Under the pieces are notes generated by a model, which ran no database searches, had not been told where the DNA came from, and saw nothing but the letters and a program-made list of their open reading frames with translations. This document shows, piece after piece, positions 45,573-56,600 of a DNA stretch of 64,000 nt. Position numbers and translations under genes: made by a program. Each line of letters starts with the position of its first letter. The stretch's first letter is position 1. The DNA is from Sycon ciliatum. Taxonomy: Eukaryota; Porifera; Calcarea; Leucosolenida; Sycettidae. The stretch spans positions 26,977,466-27,041,465 of the forward strand of contig NC_088650.1 in the NCBI RefSeq assembly GCF_964019385.1. Direction: 5' to 3'.

Positions 45573-48500
45573 ATGTCTGCCGATCGTCTTGAGTCCATCG
45601 CTGCCCGCCTGGAGGCTGCCGTTAGCAGGCTTGAGTCCTGCAAAGGTGGTGCTGCTGGTGGTGCTGCCCCCGCCGAGGGAGGTGAGTGCCGAAGCATTTA
45701 CACAACATTGTCTTCGTCTCTTGCTCTGCGGAGTTTGAGTTGAACGAGCATTTGATTACAGTTACTTACACACACTGAACTATTCTTCGATGTCCCTTTC
45801 TCCACTCTAGAGCCTGCTGCTTTTGTCGAGGCCTTCGATGAGGTAAGGCAGAACTTCGAAAGTAATACAACGTGGTAGTGCCCTCAGCTGTCTTCTTTCG
45901 AAGCTTCATGCCCTTCCGGTGTCTTGTTCCTGTTTGTGTCAGTAGGAGTTCTCATTGGCTTGTCTTCCTGCTCGTTTGTTCCTCTTCACAGATCGTATCC
46001 AACAAGGTTGCCCGCTTCTTGGCCCTCTCCAAGGAGATCGGCGGTGATGTCGCCACTCAGGTTAGTACTACTTTCGAGATGCTTCTTCCGCGGGAATTCC
46101 CACGGCCTTCGTTGTCTTTGTCCTCACACGATCTCTGACTTGCGGTGTATGGCATACCTCTAGCTCCACAACCCCCACATTGTCTCCAGATACAATTTCA
46201 ATAATTCCTACGGCATCAGTGACGTTTCAGAATCAACTGGATGCGACATACGGTGTCTTCATTGTCCCTGAGCTACCGCCTGGGAAAGCATTCCTGCATG
46301 ATTGAAATGCCCTGTCGAATAGATCAAGGGCTTTGCTGGCTGGCAAATGTGTAAGGATTCCAAGCAGTCTGATCAGAAGTTATTGCTGTTCAGTCCAATG
46401 CACGTTCTAACTGAACACAGTTCACACGGAATGTTGTCAGGAGCACTATCCTGTCAAATAGAACCTAACGAGACAGAGTTTCACGGGAGTTGGTCGTATG
46501 GACGTATGCCAGATAACACCAAACTACGAGTATCTGATTGCGCTTGTGGTGTATTTGATGTGCCACCAGGCTGCCATGGTCGAGGCCGCCTACAAGGCCG
46601 TGCGTGCCGTCCTGGTCACCGCATCCAAGTGCAAGCAGCCCGCCGCCAACGTGATGCAGGCGCTGCTCAAGCCCATCTCTGAGCAGATCGGCGCCGCACA
46701 GCAGTTCCGCGAGAAGAGCCGCGGCAGCACCTTCTTCAACCACCTGTCCGCCGTGAGCGAGTCCATCCCGGCTCTCGGCTGGGTGTCCATCACCCCCAAG
46801 CCAGGCCCGTACGTCAAGGAGATGTCCGATGCCGGCCAGTTCTACACCAACCGTGTGCTCAAGGAGTACAAGGAGAAGGACCAGAAGCACGTCGACTGGG
46901 TCAAGGCCTACCTCGGTGCCATGGTCGACCTCGTCGCCTACATCAAGCAGCACCACACCACGGGTGTGACATGGAACCGACAGGTAAGAGAAGTTAATAG
47001 TGTAGTGACACCGCCAGCCAGTAAGGCTGTGTTTACATGAGGCGTCTCAACCCGGGTCAGATTTCAACCCGCCATCTACACAAAATGAATGGCGCGTTTA
47101 CATGACTCATTGCGCTTGACCCGGGTTGATTTCAACCCTCCCCTTGGGGGAGGGTTGAAATCAACCCGGGTCAAGAAAATCATACAATCGTACTTCTGTG
47201 CGTATCTCGCGCCAGGTTTGAACAGCACTGCACATGCAAATTTCGCGCGAACGGTTTCACGTGACCATACAGCAATGTAGAAGTGGACTTTTGGCGGCGT
47301 ATCAGTATTTGACCCGGGTCAATTGTCTTCGTGTAAACGCTCACCTATTTTGTCTATCGTACAGACTTTCAACCCGGGCTGAAATTTCTCATGTAAACAC
47401 ATCCTTAGGGTGAAGCTGGTCTGCTTTACCCCTACCTTCCACACCTTGGAAGAGTAGGATAGGTGACCGGTGTGCATCAAGATGTGAACTACCATGATGG
47501 CATGCACACTTGAACTTCACACCTTTCATTCTTTGAAATAATAGGATAGGATGCCTGGACACCACTAATGCCTCTCTGGGTTCGCGCCACCGATGTGCAC
47601 TGCTTACAGTCGATAGTATTGATGCCAGCAGTATGTGCATGCAGAGGTAATCTTTTTAGTCGCCGTCTGCACTCCAATGTCCGGTATGCGCCATGCTCAC
47701 AAAGTCTGACGAACATGCCATGTGTTGTTTCACTACATCATTTTGCTAACCATGCCACATCTTAATCTATGTTTGTGCCCCCCCCCCCCCACACTTCTCT
47801 GCAGGGTGGTGAGGCCAAGGCTGATGCTGTAGCCGCTGCCCCTGCCCCCGCAGCTCTACCTCCTGCACCCAAGCTGACAGCAGCTACTACCAGCGATGGT
47901 GGTGATGAGAAGGCCCGTGCCGGTCTGTTCGCCGCCCTCAACCAGGGTGGTGGAGTCACCTCAGGTCAGTATAACCTTTCCAGTTCAATCACCTACATGT
48001 ACATGACTTTTGTCGTGGGTATTCTGGTGTTACCTAGGGAATGCTCACTCCCTATGTAGTTAGTCTAGCTGAGATGGCTTTTCATCTATTGTGTTGGTGC
48101 TGCCAATTGGTCTCTGTCAGTGCCTTTGAGGTAGCATTTATGCTGAATGGCCATCATCCGTCACCTCTGTAAATTGTTGTGCAATCTCCTATGTTTGTGT
48201 GTGTGTGTGCTTGTAGGTCTGAAGAAGGTCAGCAAGGACCAGATGACCCACAAGAACCCCGAGCTCCGTGGATCCTCCGTCGTCAAGGCCAAGGAGACCA
48301 CTGCCTCATCCACCCCCAAGGCCACCACCGCCGCTGTCAAGAAGCCACCAGTGTTCGCCCTCCAGGGCAACAAGTGGTGTGTGGTACGTGGCTGCTTGTG
48401 CTCTTGTGCCTGTTCTACCACGCATTGATCGCTTTGAATTGATCAGCTGCTGAGGCCAAGTCCGCAGTGGGAAGTACTGTGCATTGAAACTGGGCATGTT

Positions 48501-49998
48501 GTGTGTGACTTTTCTTCTGTGAAATGTACGCCTGCTGAATACTGCATGCGTTTTAATATGCCAGCACGGACCTCCTGTTCTCCCTCAAACTAATGTTCTG
48601 CAATCTTCTTCTTGTTTGTGCACGCATCTCACTTGATAGGAGTTCCAGGACAACAACCGTGAGATCGTCATTGAGGAGACCAGCCCTCGCCAGGTGATCT
48701 ACATCTACAAGTGCACCAACAGCACCATCCAGGTCAAGGGCAAGGTCAACAACATCACTCTTGGTAAGCTACCACACTGGGTCAACAATGCTATTTACTT
48801 ACAACATGTTTAAAACCCCGGGAGTCAAGATACATGTAGGTGTTGGTGGGGTATTCGCATTATTCCATTGTCACCTCATTGACCCCATCACCACCCTCAA
48901 GATATTGAATGAGACATCTATGAAATTCCATTGGCAGAAAGTACTGCTGATTTTACTACTACGCTTGCATGTTCTGTGAATGACATTGAATGCTAAAGTG
49001 TCTTTCATTTGGCAGTGAGTTCACATTCACAACTTCATGTGTTTTGTGTGCTGGGCGATGTTCTCCTCTGGCTGTTCCATGAATAGATAGTTGCAAGAAG
49101 ACCGCTGTCGTCTTCGGTGATGTGATTGCCGGCCTCGACATCATCAACTGCCAGTCTGTCCAGGCTCAGGTAAAGTGGTCGTGCTATATACTATGAAACA
49201 ATATCTGCTCGCGACTGGCATGTGTACTAACCCACGCAGTTGTTTAACGCTTTTTAGCGTCCTGCGACTGTGTATGCACACGCATTGTCTTTAGTCCAAT
49301 ATCCGGACTTTTGTTTGAGAGTGCGGCTTCAAAAGCCCTTTCTAGATGGCAGGAATCAAACACAAATCAAAAAGTCGTTAGTGGACATGTGTGCTAACCC
49401 TGTCTTGCTCTCTTTGTTCATTTCTTTCTTGACAGGTTACTGGATCTTCTCCATTGGTGAACATTGACAAGACCGACGGTGCCCACGTCTACCTCAGCAA
49501 GGCCAGCATTGAATCCGAAATCGTCACAGCTAAGTGCAGCGAGATCAACATCTCTGTGCCCAAGGCAGAGGAGGGCGAATACGTAAGGGCATCATGACAT
49601 TTTCACCTCATCTAAGGGTCAATGTGGTCGCCAATCAGGTTTTTTTTGTTTTCAACTGAAAAGCATTCGTTCGGGTTGGGTGCAAATCGTTCTACCTGCA
49701 GAAAGGGTGGGGCTGAAAAATACTAAAACTTTTTTCCTTTGCGCATCACCTGAATTTTCCTCTGTCAAAAAACCCAGAACCTAAGTGAACACGTAACATC
49801 AAACGCTCAGAGTGCAAGTTTCTTCCAATTTCTGTTGTGTACTTTCTTGCTTATGTTCTAGCGGATGATGATTAACCCACAGTTATGTTTGTGTATTTTG
49901 TCTTGCCTGTACAGACGGAATGTGCCCTTCCCGAGCAGTTCAAGAACAAGTGGAACGGCAAGTGCTTCGTCACGGAGCCCACCGAGATTGCTGCATAG
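45573..49998 (+). CDS. CAP1: Adenylyl cyclase-associated protein (CAP), complete, ten exons
   Basis: Exons: 45573-45681, 45811-45842, 45992-46060, 46570-46983, 47805-47964, 48217-48383, 48640-48763, 49087-49169, 49436-49582, 49915-49998 (stop TAG). All introns are GT-AG and all phases agree; product 462 aa, close to the usual 470. The N-terminus has the [17 protein letters not shown] coiled coil; the helical folded domain covers about residues 45-208 ([45 protein letters not shown]). A short Pro/Ala linker ([12 protein letters not shown]) leads to a WH2-like actin-binding region with LKKV (about 250-280). The C-terminal beta-helical CARP domain (about 300-462) has [17 protein letters not shown] and [12 protein letters not shown] recycles actin monomers with cofilin. 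The Pro-rich linker is shorter than in vertebrates. Symbol used for the family; animal orthology to CAP1 versus CAP2 is not resolved. Confidence 0.95.
47024..47405. mobile_element. MITE (TIR AGGCTGTGTTTACATGA) in a CAP intron
   Basis: The left end AGGCTGTGTTTACATGA and the reverse complement of the right end AGGATGTGTTTACATGA differ at one base; TA flanks both sides (47022-47023, 47406-47407). The element is 382 bp and includes repeated AACCCGGGT motifs and a perfect hairpin (47115-47175). A 3' part is found at 8353-8604. Confidence 0.9.
47115..47175. repeat. Perfect 29-bp inverted repeat with 3-nt loop
   Basis: The left arm starts CTTGACCCGGGTTGATTTCA (47115-47143), the loop is TTG (47144-47146), and the right arm is its exact reverse complement (47147-47175). 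Confidence 0.95.
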
Positions 49999-50330
49999 AT
50001 GTCCACTATGCTGCTGCGCATCCTCTCCCAATCATGCTGTTGTACAGAATTGCGTTGTCGCTGGCCCCGCTGTCTTATCGCTCAGAGTTCAATGCTTGTT
50101 TAGTAATATTCTAGAGATTTATTCATATCCATGCGCATTCGTTTTGCTTCCCCTTGTTGCTATCTGGCACGTATTGTCAGCATGCGTCCTCCTCACTCCC
50201 ATTCTGTCGTTCACAGGCTGTGCCCTGAGCGGTAATTGAGGTGTTTTGCTGTTGTGTCTCTTTGTCTGTCGCAATAAGTCGTGTTGAGATATCTACTTTT
50301 TATCTGTAACGGGCTGCGTTCTCTTGTGTG

Positions 50331-50538
50331 CTTGGCTGTCTGTGGTTGCATATGTGCATGTAAGGATTGCTGTGTAATATTATTGATGATGGCTAGACTT
50401 GTAGGTTGTTACATGCAGCCACTGAACCTAGAAGCTTGGCTGTCTGTGGTTGCATATGTGCATGTAAGGATTGCTGTGTAATATTATTGATGATGGCTAG
50501 ACTTGTAGGTTGTTACATGCAGCCACTGAACCTAGAAG
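50331..50538 (+). repeat. 104-bp tandem duplication in the CAP 3' region
   Basis: 50331-50434 and 50435-50538 are identical as far as I can compare (unit starts CTTGGCTGTCTGTGG). It is in the presumed 3' UTR or just past it. A separate 30-bp unit (AGATGTGATTGTGTGACACC...) is duplicated at 50601-50660. Confidence 0.9.
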
Positions 50539-50802
50539 CTTGGGGTGCTTCGAATAATGGTTCCATAAGAAACCTGTGCAAGGACTCTTAGGAGTTAGGA
50601 AGATGTGATTGTGTGACACCAAGAGTGCATAGATGTGATTGTGTGACACCAAGAGTGCATCAACTAGAGTGTGCAGCTCCACCGGGAAAATCATCCCACC
50701 GCAGAGAGTTTTTTCCCGGTATTCGTATCACTTCCAGGCTGTGCAAGTCCATACCAGGGACGTTTCCAAGAACAAGCCCTGCAATTGTAGAAACAATAGT
50801 CA

Positions 50803-51145
50803 CTGTCCCCGGGGAAAATTGCGATTCCGCGGCCGCGTTTTTTGCGATTTTTTAAAAGACCGCGTTTTTTTAACTTTTCTGTTGCACTACACGTACACAA
50901 AGTGCACTGTTCGGTCGGCAACGTCTCATCCGGTGGCGGCTTTGTATTCAAATATGACGAGCGCTTACACCAGAGACTTGTAACCGATTGATTTCACTAC
51001 ATACTCACTGAAAATTGCCTCATATCAACTGCAAACTTGCCGCCGCGAGATGATATCAATAATATTCACCGCATATTTACCGCAAATTCACCGCATATTA
51101 TGCCGCGTTTTTTGCGATTTTTTCCGCGATTTTCCCCGGGGACAG
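50803..51145. mobile_element. Inverted-repeat element, ends CTGTCCCCGGGGAAAAT
   Basis: CTGTCCCCGGGGAAAATTGCG at the left matches the reverse complement of the right end with one difference. A GCCGCGTTTTTTGCGATTTT block occurs near both ends in the same orientation. No target duplication is clear. Confidence 0.65.
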
Positions 51146-51211
51146 AATAGAGACCTTTTGCCTTCCGAATTTCGGTATGTGGAGGCAGGAGTCGAACTTT
51201 CGCAAGTACTA

Positions 51212-51540
51212 GAGAGGTTCCGCACTACGTAAAGTTGAGCAACTTTACGTTAGTGGGCGGGAAAAACCCGTGAATTCGCGAGTTTGCACTCCACTTACGG
51301 AAAGTTGTCTACGGAGAGTACGTAGATAGGGCTCTGATAACGTAGCTGGTCCGTAAGTGGATTGGGGTACAAATTTATGACTCTCTCCCCAAGCCGATCT
51401 GGTCGTACACGTTGCCAAGGGCAGCTACGTGATTTGAAAACTCCGTATGGCGGAACCCAGATGCGCATGCAGTTTCCGTAAGACTTTCCGTAGATCGACT
51501 ACGTTTTTTACTAACGTAATTACGTTATGCGGAACCTCTC
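51212..51540. mobile_element. MITE with GAGAGGTTCCGCA ends, TA duplication
   Basis: GAGAGGTTCCGCACTACGTAA and the reverse complement of the right end GAGAGGTTCCGCATAACGTAA differ at two bases; TA flanks both (51210-51211, 51541-51542). The interior is rich in TACGTA/AACGTAA-like motifs, as in the element at 15805. Confidence 0.8.
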
Positions 51541-51542
51541 TA

Positions 51543-52511
51543 TTATCATGACTGTATCACCCCAAATTGCAAGTCACAGATGCTGGACACATTGATTGTA
51601 GGTTCTGGGACGGGCCAGGAACATCAGATCAGAGCATGAACACATGGAACACAACACTGCAGCAGAAAAACAGCAACGGGTGACAGGAAGGAAACGTAAA
51701 AATTAAACAGCCTCCGTGCGTACTCAAGGGAATTGAAAATTTTAAAAAAATTGACGAAATCACAGGAAGATTGCAGAACAGCATGTATGTTATCAGTCGC
51801 ATCTAGTGCTGTTGCGTACCTTCTAGCTGCATGGCAATCGCAAGTCAAAATGTTGTGTGGTATTGACTATTGAGTACCACTGTGAGCTGGTTGCCACGGT
51901 GGGTGGTGATAGACTAGTACCGGTGACCTTCAGCGTATTACTTCACGTTCAGCCAATTGCCGTTCCGTAGAATCTGCAGGGAATACAGAATCGTGGTGCA
52001 CACAGGATACGGTGAGCATCCCACACACAGGACAGACTGCTAGGGACAACACTGATCTGTGGTGCATGCACATGTCCCATGCATTCGCTGTGCACGCCCG
52101 GCTGCTTGCACAAGCATGGCATGAACGCATCGTAATTCGGCTACATGTAGCACCATAGGCACACATCGGACATAGACGGCAGTGTAGACAGACATGGTCT
52201 TCCCGTGAACATACATGCCTAGCACCAAGAGTGTGCGACTCGACGATCCCCCAGCCCACGGCGGAATTTTCGTTATGACATCAGTCTTTGGCGGCTGTTT
52301 GGCTCACTGATGCCATTATGCGTAGCCAGAGATCAAAGTACAACTAATTTGTACATTACAGCTACGGTAGTCGAAGCAGAACAACGGACGATAGATCGAT
52401 GTGTATTGAACCTGATGAACTCTCATGATATCTACAAAACAAGCGCGGGAAAGCATACGCACTTCATCATACTTCTGCCAAAGAATGACGTAAGGCCAAG
52501 TAAAAACAACT
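51543..52511. other. No gene recognised
   Basis: Intergenic sequence between the converging CAP and ANKS1-like genes. I see no gene or sharply bounded element. Confidence 0.35.
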
Positions 52512-53001
52512 GATTGTTTATCGTCTGCGCCCGCCCCGATTTTCGCCCTCCCAGCCAAATTATTTTATTTTTTAATTCCGGTAAATGTACTGTATGTACT
52601 GCGATCTGTGCCTATACGGCCTCTAATGAGCGTGACTGAAGATCTTGGAAGGCGAAGTCCGCAGATTGAATCATACATGTAGGTGATATAGGCTTGAAAA
52701 GTGAAAGATATTATCAGCTGCCTGATTCTCTTTGTTGTCCTACGTTGGTTGTTTCACTTTTCCCTATTGGCATCCTCAAAATTATCTTGCAAGATGTTAT
52801 TCGTGGCTGACGATTCATCTGCATCACATGGATTTATCTCACTCTGTGCAAAATGGCTTCAAAATAAGAAAATTGAAGAAAGAGGCATGTCTAGGGGTTG
52901 CAAACACCTACCATACAGCCATACATGTAAAATGAAGAAATAAAATATAATACCTCCCGTCCGCCCCGATTTCTCAGGAAAATCTGACGATAAACAATCA
53001 A
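52512..53001. mobile_element. Possible inverted-repeat element, ends TGATTGTTTATCGTC
   Basis: TGATTGTTTATCGTC at the left is mirrored by GACGATAAACAATCA at the right. CCGCCCCGATTT occurs near both ends as a direct repeat. There is no clear target duplication and the interior is AT-rich and noncoding. Confidence 0.5.
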
Positions 53002-53089
53002 TATATTTTACATGGCCTAATAAAAAATTCTCTTGCCAGCACATACCTGGCTGCTTACACAGAGCGAGCGGAGGAGGTTCAACACTGCA

Positions 53090-53567
53090 TCATGACCGTG
53101 GTCCATTGCTGGCAGTAGAGCCAGGGGTTACCCAGTGTGTCTCCTCTTCGCCTTCCTTCTCGGACTCCTTCAGTGATACCTCGTGTTTGATCGAAGACCT
53201 GGCTGGCACCATATGAGGGCTATCAATAAGTCTTACGGGCCCGTCAGTGCTACTGGTTTTTGCCTTGTCGGGGCTGACTTGCTTACGTAGTCGCTTCGGT
53301 ATTACTTTGGAGTAGGCAGGCGATTCTTTTTCCGCCCCGCGTGATCCTACAGATGCTGCTGCTGGTGTTGCGGCTGCTGCATGTGGTGGCGGTGCGGGCG
53401 CTGTGTGTGATGCTGCTACCGGCTGTGCAGTGGAACCGGCGGCCAAGTCAAGCGAGTCGCCATGCTTGCTGCCTCGCCGTTGCTCTAGGTCCTCTTCGAA
53501 AGCGGCCATCTTCTGAATGGCTTTCGTCTTCTTGTGATGCTGGTATGCGATCTATTGTTACAGATGC

Positions 53568-53634
<67 letters not shown>

Positions 53635-53635
53635 T

Positions 53636-53698
<63 letters not shown>

Positions 53699-56600
53699 GA
53701 TGATGAAAAAGAAGGGACATTTTCTGTAGAATGGTGATGGACCCAATTGCAATACCATCACTGGAAAGAAATTCAAAGCATACCCCCCTCCCCCAAACAC
53801 ACACACACACACTCCAAAGGCATTCCGTCCCCATAACACTCACTTTTACGAGCAAAGGCCGGGTATACTGAGGAACAAATAGAAACAAGGTCACATTGTG
53901 CAAGAAATGTGCAACACCCTACCTCGAATGCCTGTCCCAGCGTCATGACAATTTCATTGGCTATTTTCTAAAGGCAAAGAGCAGAAAATTCAGGATACAG
54001 ACAAGAAATACTGGTGAACAAGCTACACGAACCCGTGGACAAAGTCAAGAGCAGCACATTTTCTGCAACACCGGGGATCAGGTCTGATGTGTGCGGAAGA
54101 CTGCAGGGTCCCTGGCACCGTTTTGTGTAAACCTATACAATACCTGTAACAGATATCCTTGGTTGTAGTAGGACAGCTATCTCTCCAACCTATGACAGTA
54201 TTTACATGTCCGGTTTTCACCCATCAATGTTGCGTGAAAAGGGCTTGCCACCGCAGTATCGAGCCTGCCTCCGGTACAAGTGCGGTGATTTCGAGCAACT
54301 ACACACACAAAGAGTGAAATACCTGGCTATGCCAAATAAAAGGCTGATCCTGTGTTTCGCAGGCCAATATTGCACGGCATTCATGCACATGTACACATAC
54401 GGCACATGCCATGGAAGTTAGAACCATACCTTCGTCTCAGCACGCAGCACGTGGCAGAAGCAGAGCTTCTTCTGCAACGGGTCGCGCGTCACGTAGCCGA
54501 AAACGGTGGGGTCTTTGACATCTTGGGCAATGTACAGCACCGTCTTTAGCTCATCTTTCTGAATGACGCTCTACAGCATGAAACACCACACCATGCACAA
54601 CACTATACAGTGAAACAGCTGTCTAAGACAACCGCTCAAGGGACCTTCAAAACGTGGTCTCTGCTCCCAGGTGGTCTCCTCATCCAGGGTCATTTGACTG
54701 GAAAAAGCATCTCTTGGTCCTAGTTTCGGTGGTCTTTCAGGACAGGTGGTCGCCTTATCCGAGTCATCGGTCTCATTGACAGGTTTTACTGTATACACTG
54801 TACTAGGGCTTGAATATACCCTTTACACTACAGGCTATCTACTGAGCTTAGCAGGTTTTAGTAGTAGTAGTAGTAGAATTTATTATTTTACTAGGGAACT
54901 CCCAACAGGCGTTGCCTTTTTACTGGGAACCCTAGGAATGACTTGGTGCTTGTGACAAATGCAGAAAGGGGCTTAGCTTGACGACATCCAGGTGGAAGCA
55001 TGTTCCATCTGTCTGCTGCCAAAAATGAAATAGCATTCAGGCCGTAACGAGACGTAGCTCTGGGTAGGTTCAGAGCAGCTGAAGCTTGACCGCGGGTAGC
55101 AGCATTTGTGCGGCATGATGCAGAGCGGGGGGTAAATATCGTGCTTAAAAGAGGACGGGTGCAACGAGATAGACACCTAAAAACAAACACAAACAGCTTC
55201 AAGTTTACACGGCGAGAGAAAGTATACAGGTTATATTTGGTGAGAATGAAATCGATAGAAGTATACTGATCATGGCCAAACACTCGCCTTAGGCACCTAT
55301 TGCTGGTTGACTCAAGTTTGTCTCTGAGTTTAGCAGACAAGCAGTGAACATAACATGTGCTGGCATAGTCCAAGGTACTCTGGACAATTGTCAGGTAAAA
55401 CATGCGGCGGCCGGTCATGGAGACATCGCGGCGCCCGTGGCGGAATGAGGCAACCTTGCACTGTGCCTTTGCGCACACACGCTCAACCTGCTGCTCGAAG
55501 CTGAGCGACGAGTCCAATAGGAGGCCAAGGTACAGAACATGGCTGGACTCGGGGATTACGGTGCCTTTGCAGGTGATGCTGGGGATCACGTCCAGTTGCG
55601 TGATCCCCAGCATCACCTGCAAAGGCAGGTTACACCAGCACCGGCTTTCTTCCACAAAAAATCAGGCCAAAACTGCCCCCGGGGCCCCATATCTTGAGCA
55701 TTTATTTCCATACCAACAGCTGTAAACTGAATATGGCCTTTTATCACCAAGATGGGGAGGGGCTAACCAAGGCAAAGTACAACACACACACACAACTCAC
55801 TGTCCCTCTCCATGGCATGGGCATGGGCATGGGCATGGGCATGGTTTCTTGTCGAAACATGTAATAAGGTGGGTTGCACCACATCTGAGCAGTGGTGGCC
55901 GAGTGGTTAAGGCGATTGACTAGAAATCAATTGGGCTCTGCCCGCACAGGTTCGAATCCTGTTCACTGCGGCATGGTTCTTTTTTTCTCTTACTCTCTCC
56001 TGATAGCAATGAAGCAGAGTTAGCAGACCCAGTTTTTCTCCAAAAATCCCATAAACTCTAGCTCAAATCCCCACTCCCACTGCATGATTGTACTGTAGCG
56101 GACATGGAAATCCAGTCGATTGACTGGGGCCGGCGCCCTCAGCGCGTACAGAACGCTGCGTGCATGCAGTGCACATTTTGATCCGATGGGAACAGCGCGC
56201 TGCAGCACATAAAATGCATGTGTGTAGATCTACCGCTTCAGCCACGGCTGCATGGCCAGCACCCTGGGGCCGCTAGACGTGCGACCGGATTTCCATGTCC
56301 ACAACAGTAGGAGGGAGGTTGTACTGGTAAAGGACCATAATTCACCGTCTTACTGCATCAGTATACCGTATTTCCCGGATTGTAAGTCGCACCTTTTTCA
56401 TGGGCGTAGGAACCGGTCCGGCAGGCCCGGCGGTCGCCGGACCAATAATTTTCGAATTTTTTTCTTTTTTCTTTTTTTACATTTCAACCTTGTTGATGGC
56501 TTGTCGACTCTTGTACCGGTACCATGTTTTACATCGACAATGCGGTGTATCATCAGCATTCATATTCTTAGTTCTCATATTATTCTGTAGCATTAAAATA

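Noticed and set aside
46465..46956. Minus-strand frame of 163 codons over CAP exon 4
   Set aside because: It is the antisense of a well-conserved CAP exon with strong codon bias; no independent support.
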